A stretch of 21,639 bases of DNA from Saccoglossus kowalevskii (lineage: Eukaryota > Hemichordata > Enteropneusta > Harrimaniidae): NCBI RefSeq assembly GCF_000003605.2, contig NW_003107096.1, positions 215,228 through 236,866 on the forward strand, given 5' to 3'. The notes beneath the pieces were generated by a model. The model was not told the origin of the DNA and made no database searches. It worked only from the letters and a program-made list of their open reading frames with translations. The first letter of the stretch is position 1. Every line of letters starts with the position of its first letter. Position numbers and translations under genes: made by a program. Positions 16,569 to 21,639 of this stretch are shown one piece after another.

Positions 16569-18374
16569 ACTTATACGTAATATATGTATAATAATAACTC
16601 ATTGCCTCGGTCTGGCAGTCATGATTAATGAAATTAATTCACATGAGGTGAGGGGCATTCATGCTCTCATATTGATAGGAAGTGGAGAGATAACGGGATT
16701 ATCATTTACTTTCCGATAACACTCGCATACCTTTTGATTGTTTGAAAGTAAGTACACTTAACAGCATATTTTAACGGACTGAACTGAAACAAAGTGGTGA
16801 TTGTCTTAAACGAAATAAAAGTATTTGCGCAACCAACAGTTTGCCAAAGTGGCAGAGAGCCACCTTGCGATTGAATCGAACAGTTGACACAACACACAAA
16901 ACAAAACACACACATCAAATATAAGCCTGCTTGGTTATGAGGTAGCTAACCATCAACGCCGACGAGTTTTGGGCTTCCTATGCCAGAAAAGAGATGGTTC
17001 ACTAACTTAAACTATAATATTACTTAAATACTTTCACAGCTTTCAATTCCAATGAACTGACGTGACAACAGCACAGAACGTTGCAATACATTTTTCGAAT
17101 TAACGTTTTGAAACGTTTTTTATTTATTCCCTTCAAAAGAATTGGCAATGTTGATTTCATAACCGACTGCTGTTCAAAATTGACACATTATCTGGCGTGC
17201 ACATTGCTGTATAAGCTTAATATTATTATGAGCAGAAAATAAAATACTTGATACATACATACATGCAAGTATAATCACAAGCCGTTTGCAACATTTCCTC
17301 GCAGCAGGCAAGCTTGGCTCGGTTAGCATAGTGGCTGTTTGGATGTTCGAAGACCTGGATCGTGTCATATAAAAGGAGGAAGTTGCACTGTAACTTTCAG
17401 ATCAAAGACAGATTTCGCCAGGGGTAAACAGCTTCGGTCTTCAAGAAAACACCAGAAGTTCTAGGATTTCCTCCGGATGTTACGGTCCGAGTTGATAGTT
17501 TTTTTCTAGATAATTACATCGCCCTATAATGTTGTGTTACCGTGATAGTGGTTTGAATAATATAACGTTATATATCCAATATATCATGATGTGATGATGT
17601 CGTTTAATGATTGTCTAAATCTCCATACTATTAAAATACCGGAAGTCTGATTAACCTTTTTGGCATCATCGCTGACATCACAAAATAAGCTGATATTTCG
17701 ACATATACACAATATTTCTCGAATCGTTTATTAAAAATAATTAATAATTCGAATATTCCTGGTAGTTTTAGATGACAGCTAAAATGCCGCGTATATGTGA
17801 GTTCTTATTTACAATTCTTCCAATCTCAAATTCTCGCGCACATAAATTGGTTTCGCCCATATGCCTCGTGGCGATTTGATACGGATTGTAAAACTACAGG
17901 GATCCCAGAAACTGTAATCAATTGTAAGCAGTCTCTATGACCAAAGGAGATATCGGCTGGTATCTCGTGTAAGAAATAGACAAGGGATAAAAGATCCTGC
18001 AAGTTCACATTTTTAAACTGAAAAAAACAGACGAAAATAATGAAAAATTAAATCTATAAAAAATATCATCTTAAAGAAAATTAGTTGTTTTTTCACATTT
18101 CGCCAAACACTATATTTCACCGATATCTTCAGAATAAATTAAGAAAACTACACAAGTTGACTCCATTTACGAGCTACTAGATTCATACACGGCCACTGTA
18201 TCCCTATGTCACGCCTTGTTTACAAAATTATGAGTTGATGAGATGACTGTACCCTCGTCGTCACGGAAGTAAATAATAATTTTATATTTGTAGTAATATA
18301 ATTATTGCTCCACAAGAATGAAATATCAATATTTTGCACATTTTATACAAGTATACAAGTTTATAATAAATTAG
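16569..18374. other. No gene recognised
   Basis: AT-rich with scattered short frames (minus 16706-16918, 17174-17368, 17826-18008) lacking family motifs. A tRNA-promoter-like pair of boxes at 17324-17355 is discussed separately. The minus frame at 17826-18008 follows a good pyrimidine tract (TATCCCTTGTCTATTTCTTA), but its residues do not suggest a domain. Confidence 0.4.
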
Positions 18375-18461
18375 GCGCACCCTGTGTTGAGCTTCACCAT
18401 GGTTATTGCAACTCTGAAGCCAAATTCAATTACAAACCCGTTGAGAGAATATCTGCGAATG
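18375..18461 (+). CDS. Candidate short phase-1 exon, unknown
   Basis: After an AG at 18373-18374 the frame reads APCVELHHGYCNSEAKFNY and KPVERISANG. A donor-like GT at 18462-18463 (GCGAATG/GTGGTG) would close it in phase 1, as it opened. The upstream tract is AT-rich with a poor pyrimidine run. Two Cys seven residues apart hint at an extracellular loop. Evidence is slight. Confidence 0.15.
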
Positions 18462-18670
18462 GTGGTGTTTAATCCCATCTGTTTTCGAGCCGGCGTTACC
18501 TAATAGATGCACTGGTGTAAACACACACCCAAAGGAGTTTAAACTACATAATTATAAATCTCTATTGCCATTCCTGCTTTCCTCTTACGCCGGCGTAAAT
18601 ACTCAAACAAAAAAGACGTGAACTCGCTATACATGTTTCTGTATATGTCACACTGCGTACAAATAGTTAC

Positions 18671-18821
18671 CGATCCCAACAAAACAAACTTGTTAGAGGA
18701 AAGTAACACAAGAGTTGTTGTGAAAAATAAACTAGAAGCTATTATACGGAAAAAACATGAAGGTGTGCATTATGACTCGTTTATATTCTCGTTTCAATAC
18801 AAGTCGTTATACATCGTTTGA
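18671..18821 (+). CDS. Candidate exon, unknown protein
   Basis: An acceptor-like AG at 18669-18670 (ACTGCGTACAAATAG) opens in phase 1 into TDPNKTNLLEESNTRVVVKN, then KLEAIIRKKHEG and VHYDSFIFSFQYKSLYI, stop at 18819-18821. The open frame actually starts at 18618. The string VHYDSFIFSFQY resembles VHHDSVLSFDVQY in the next candidate exon (19350-19570), so the two could be copies of one exon. No known family is recognised. Confidence 0.22.
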
Positions 18822-18919
18822 AAACAGCTAATGTATTTTCTATGACCGCGTGGAAGTACCTTCACTGAAATGTTTGAACGAGCTGTTTATTTCCCCGTTC
18901 ATAAAACCTACATCGTCAT

Positions 18920-19129
18920 CAGTGGCGGCGGCACGACACATTGCGTGAAGGCCTGATCTGCTACAAACCTCGCGTCAAAGGCGCGATTACACTAGCGGGT
19001 TCGATGGCTTGCTCCCGTTTAAAACTTTGAAATCTAGACCCTCTGAAACGCTATTCCTTGCTATTTAGTTTAGACAAAAAGGTTCAGCTTGATTTGCTTG
19101 AGCCCCCCCCCCCCGAGCCGCCACCACTG
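18920..19129. mobile_element. Non-autonomous hAT-like DNA element (MITE)
   Basis: A 210-bp segment has 13-bp terminal inverted repeats with one mismatch: CAGTGGCGGCGGC at 18920-18932, and the inverse of CAGTGGTGGCGGC at 19117-19129. The CAGTGG-G-CGG start, followed on the right arm by a 12-base G run (C run 19103-19114 on the plus strand), is typical of hAT-type termini. The flanking octamers ATCGTCAT and ATCATGGT agree at five of eight positions, which is at best a decayed target-site duplication. There is no transposase inside, so it would have moved using an enzyme encoded elsewhere. The interior is clearly more GC-rich and CpG-rich than the surroundings. Confidence 0.62.
19103..19114 (+). 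repeat. C12 homopolymer
   Basis: Twelve consecutive C inside the right arm of the hAT-like element, 2 bases before the inverted repeat region. Prone to length change and to sequencing error. Confidence 0.9.
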
Positions 19130-19349
19130 ATCATGGTATTATATTCGCCGAGAAAGGTAACTTTGGTAAACAAATTTCTTGAATTCACGACTCTCAACAT
19201 CACATTACTTCCGACATAACAGGACTAGCCGTGCAAATATGTCATGTAATCTAGATATATAGAAAGTAACACATTCACAAGCACTCCCACTCAAGTGTGT
19301 GATACACAATATTGTCAACACACATGAATTTAGACACGCTTCCAAGCAG

Positions 19350-19570
19350 CAATGGTTGAATTCGCGCTATTTAAAGTAGTTTTGCAGGCCAAAGTTAGAT
19401 TAGCAAGAACGACAGCATGGTTATCAGTGTTTTTAAATGATGTGCATCACGATTCGGTTTTATCATTTGATGTACAATACAACGTACTGCTCAGCCGGTT
19501 CGGATGTAGCTGCTCCGTTGGAGTATACCAATGGTGTATGTTGAGTGACTCCTTAATTATCCGTTATTAA
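19350..19570 (+). CDS. Candidate exon, unknown protein
   Basis: An AG at 19348-19349 (CACGCTTCCAAGCAG) opens a frame in phase 1. It reads MVEFALFKVVLQAKVRLART, TAWLSVFLNDVHHDSVLSFD, VQYNVLLSRFGCSCSVGVYQ and WCMLSDSLIIRY before a stop at 19568-19570. It is beta-rich in appearance with three Cys near the C-terminus. The part VHHDSVLSFDVQY echoes the exon candidate at 18671-18821. An ATG at 19352 could alternatively be a start codon. No family recognised. Confidence 0.25.
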
Positions 19571-19744
19571 TAAAAAAAATATCGTGAAACACGATTTAGT
19601 ACTGATATCACAGTATTGTTTATGTTGTATAAAAGAAGTGTGTGGAGCTTGAACAAACGTTCAAGATATACGTGTGTTTGGTTCATGCGTTGATATAAAA
19701 TACATTTGTTTGTTCGTGAACGTACTTCCTGCACTATCATCCAG

Positions 19745-19931
19745 CGCCGGCAGATTTTTATCTGATCAATTAAAAAGTAAAAAAGTTGTGCACTTGACTT
19801 GGATCATAAGAGATGACAATCTCGCTCTGAAAGACGATCCGATCCGCCCACTAATAAAAAGTAGTAGTTCTCCTACTAGTGAAAAATGTCGTGTAACATC
19901 TGATAACAAAATAACTTTTTGTATTACATGA
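19745..19931 (+). CDS. Candidate exon, possible beta-sandwich module
   Basis: A pyrimidine-rich tract ending in CAG (GTACTTCCTGCACTATCATCCAG, AG at 19743-19744) is followed by AGRFLSDQLKSKKVVHLTWI, IRDDNLALKDDPIRPLIK and SEKCRVTSDNKITFCIT, stop at 19929-19931. The VVHLTW string has the shape of the B-strand of fibronectin III modules (v.L.W) and resembles SIHIDW in the exon candidate at 20317. The opening would be phase 2, unlike its neighbours. A donor-like GT near 19920 (TTTTT/GTATTA) precedes the stop. Assignment is tentative. Confidence 0.22.
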
Positions 19932-20316
19932 CGTACCTGGACCATTTATTTAAGCATTTTATATCTGTCCTCACCGCATATACTTAACAATGAAAACAAG
20001 AAAACATCTTTAGTTTTTACTAATGTTTGCCAAACCGAGGAATTTGTATCGGGAATAGAAATGTCAAAGAAGTGAATTGAACAACCCAAACCCTTCCATA
20101 ATATCGTACTCTATTCCTCACTCAACGGAGTAGTAAACAATTTTCAGTACATGTCAACACGTGACAAAACGTTCATGTACCCAAGAACGCATACAAAAGA
20201 CGATATTTCAGGCTGTCTTTGCCTCATACAGTGATAATAACGATTTGATATGCTTAGTAAAATAACATCAGTGTAGTAACTAGTCTCTGACTGACATTGT
20301 TTGTGTGACATTTCAG

Positions 20317-20495
20317 CCTGGTTAGCAAAAGTACATAGCATACACATTGACTGGACCACAAGCTATGGCGAACAGTGCAGCAGTTTTCTAAACATTGCCC
20401 CACGGTCACCAGAACACTCATTTGCATATTCTATTGAGCCATTCGAATTTCAACAATTTTCAGTACTCTTGTTCACGACCTGCGGTTATAACTGA
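20317..20495 (+). CDS. Candidate exon, possible fibronectin-III-like module
   Basis: One of the better splice acceptors in the window, TTGTTTGTGTGACATTTCAG, ends at 20316. The phase-1 frame reads WLAKVHSIHIDWTTSYGEQC, SSFLNIAPRSPEHSFAYSIE, PFEFQQFSVLLFTTCGYN, stop at 20493-20495. The other two frames close within a few codons of the acceptor. A donor-like GT (CTGCG/GTTATA, near 20485) would also be phase 1. Strand-like segments beginning IHIDW and including FAYSIE and FSVLLFTTCGYN are compatible with a fibronectin-III fold, with Cys at both ends possibly paired. The family call is inference. Confidence 0.3.
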
Positions 20496-20558
20496 ATTAT
20501 TATTAACTATAATATAAATTGTGAGTGTATTTGTCAATCTTGTCTCAAATTTCGTGAG

Positions 20559-20785
20559 TGTACGAAAAATGGTTTGATATTTCTGACACTTACACAGGCG
20601 GATATGAAGGGAAAAATCAATTCTGCCCCAAAACTGTGAAACACGCGATAAATTGTAACTATGATAATCATAAACTCATCACAGAAGACTACGACGCCTG
20701 TGTAAACTTCTTCAGAAAAGTTATGCCTTGTAAATACGTTGCAACCAGTTTATCTGATCTGATTAAAACAAATATTTATTTTTAA
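20559..20785 (+). CDS. Candidate exon, Cys-containing secreted-type protein
   Basis: After TTTCGTGAG (AG at 20557-20558 region) a 75-codon frame reads YEKWFDISDTYTGGYEGKNQ, FCPKTVKHAINCNYDNHKL, ITEDYDACVNFFRKVMPCKY and VATSLSDLIKTNIYF to a stop at 20783-20785. Codon choice and residue mix look genuinely coding, and four Cys (two at spacing C-x9-C, then C-x8-C) suggest a small disulphide-bonded extracellular region. I do not recognise the family. It lies between an acceptor-bounded exon candidate and the immunoglobulin-like segment on the same strand, so it may belong to the same gene or be a last exon. Confidence 0.33.
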
Positions 20786-20875
20786 AACCATCAATATATT
20801 CACTGTAAACATTGACAACAGTTTAAAATATTAAATTATCATTATGCATTAGTTCTAATAGTGCTGTTCACACAG

Positions 20876-20974
20876 CAGTAAATCGGCACGAGGTAGTAAT
20901 TTTTTTATGCGGAAGCGAAAGGTTTGGAAACAGTGGAACTTATAAATGTGACTTTAAAACGAAAACGCAGATTG
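20876..20974 (+). CDS. Candidate exon: end of an immunoglobulin-like domain
   Basis: The acceptor-like TGCTGTTCACACAG ends at 20875 and a donor-like ATTG/GTAAATG has its GT at 20975-20976, giving a 99-base exon that opens and closes in phase 1. It reads AVNRHEVVIFLCGSERFG and then NSGTYKCDFKTKTQI. NSGTYKC is the F-strand signature (D/N-x-G-x-Y-x-C) of immunoglobulin domains. Without the splice, the same frame continues to a stop at 21061-21063. There is no start codon in the frame, so it can only be an internal or terminal exon. Phase-1 bounded exons are usual for extracellular immunoglobulin modules. Confidence 0.42.
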
Positions 20975-21063
20975 GTAAATGTAAAACGTCATATACACCT
21001 AATGATCTTGCAATAAAACACACAGTTCCCCGTTTGAGAAGCTGTGATCCCAATTTTCTTTAA

Positions 21064-21457
21064 GTTTGTCTCTATGTAATATGAGCCGAGTCAATATCCA
21101 CAATATATTACCCTTGAAGGCGCCTTGCCGTAAGCAAAAATCTTACTTCTATAATCACACAGAAATATCACATTGTTTGGAAGTTTGCAATCAAGAATGT
21201 TTTAATGTTTGCACTGTATCAGATTAAACCAACGAGAAATGTTATGTTTTAACTATTTATTGGGCTCTAAGGTTGAAACATTTAAATAGTATTACGGACG
21301 ACTACAGTCAAGAAAGTGTCGGGATAATTCCCTGTCTCTTGGATCACACACAATTTCTGAGTATCAATATACATCCCTTATTTTTATTCGAAAGGCCGAA
21401 TTAGACTGCTTAATGACTGTCTTGGAATTTTTACTTTGTCAATCTTTTACAAAAAAG
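21064..21457 (+). other. Putative intron between two immunoglobulin-like exons
   Basis: No open frame of note. If the donor at 20975 and the acceptor at 21457 are used, the intron is 20975-21457 (483 bases). An AATAAA at 21012-21017 lies within it. Confidence 0.3.
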
Positions 21458-21639
21458 CAATTGTAGCTTCATATGAAGCAGAAGCTGGTGCCTTGACAAA
21501 TAAATGTGACAACACTGAAGATCAAATAATATGGTGTAGTAATTGGGTACAGTTTTATAAGGGAACGCTTTATTATGAATCACGGGTCAATTCTAGTATT
21601 ATATCTGTAAATAATGTTGTTGATGACAAGGGTAAAATA
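21458..21639 (+). CDS. Candidate exon: start of the next immunoglobulin-like domain (cut by window end)
   Basis: A pyrimidine-rich stretch (TTTACTTTGTCAATCTTTTAC) runs to an AG at 21456-21457; another AG at 21465-21466 gives the same phase. The frame is open to the window end: IVASYEAEAGALTNKCDN, TEDQIIWCSNWVQFYKG, TLYYESRVNSSIISVNNV, VDDKGKI. It has the B-strand Cys (LTNKC), the C-strand Trp (IIW), E-strand-like SSIISV, and DDKGK where the D-x-G-x-Y-x-C signature begins. Joined in phase to the exon at 20876-20974, the Cys-to-Cys distance across the join is about 25 residues, typical of tandem immunoglobulin domains. The protein is presumably a cell-surface or secreted receptor; which one is unknown. 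Confidence 0.48.

Noticed and set aside
17826-18008. Minus-strand frame after a good pyrimidine tract
   Set aside because: The translated residues show no domain-like pattern, and another frame over the same bases is as plausible.
1-21639. CRISPR arrays, rRNA genes, bacterial operons or phage modules
   Set aside because: None is visible: no regularly spaced repeats with unique spacers, no rRNA-like blocks, and the coding signals are eukaryotic in style.

Overview
The window is AT-rich eukaryotic DNA, most likely from a marine invertebrate animal. There are no prokaryote-like operons, the few convincing protein signals are short and bounded by splice-like AG/GT sites, and the recognisable content is decayed retrotransposons of kinds common in marine metazoans. 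The organism call is inference: no rRNA, tRNA or intact host gene is present to anchor it.

Layout. 1-2.07 kb is non-coding with short repeats: a palindromic tandem motif at 227-331 and a dispersed 15-mer at 994-1441. 2.07-3.80 kb holds a minus-strand Ty3/Gypsy-superfamily relic. Read in its own direction it gives integrase, then a linker, then reverse transcriptase, then an RNase H piece. That integrase-first order is the order described for Gmr1-like elements, and it is the main find here. Two of the longest plus-strand reading frames in the window are only antisense shadows of this relic. 3.89-4.99 kb is a GC-richer island with a poly(A)-signal-like AATAAA, a 7-bp hairpin and six 11-bp phased repeats; it could be an LTR or a promoter/5' UTR.

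5.0-9.6 kb contains scattered exon-like frames. Two on the plus strand (5642-5830 and 6667-6745) resemble consecutive parts of a tyrosine phosphatase domain, the second one broken. 9.82-12.14 kb is a minus-strand non-LTR retrotransposon (L2/CR1-like) with endonuclease and reverse transcriptase; it is riddled with frameshifts, has an internal deletion and has lost its catalytic YADD motif. Just beyond it at 12.48-12.90 kb is a piece of a second, unrelated Ty3/Gypsy integrase, also minus strand.

13.1-13.45 kb has one coding-like plus-strand frame with weak fibronectin-III character. 13.5-18.3 kb is mostly featureless. From 18.4 kb to the right edge the plus strand carries a run of exon-like frames, mostly consistent with phase-1 introns. 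The last two (20876-20974 and 21458-21639) fit the end of one immunoglobulin-like domain followed by the start of the next. A non-autonomous hAT-like element sits among them at 18920-19129. The right part may therefore be the interior of a multi-exon receptor or adhesion gene, or a decayed copy of one, that continues past the window. No intact, full-length gene can be assigned in this window.
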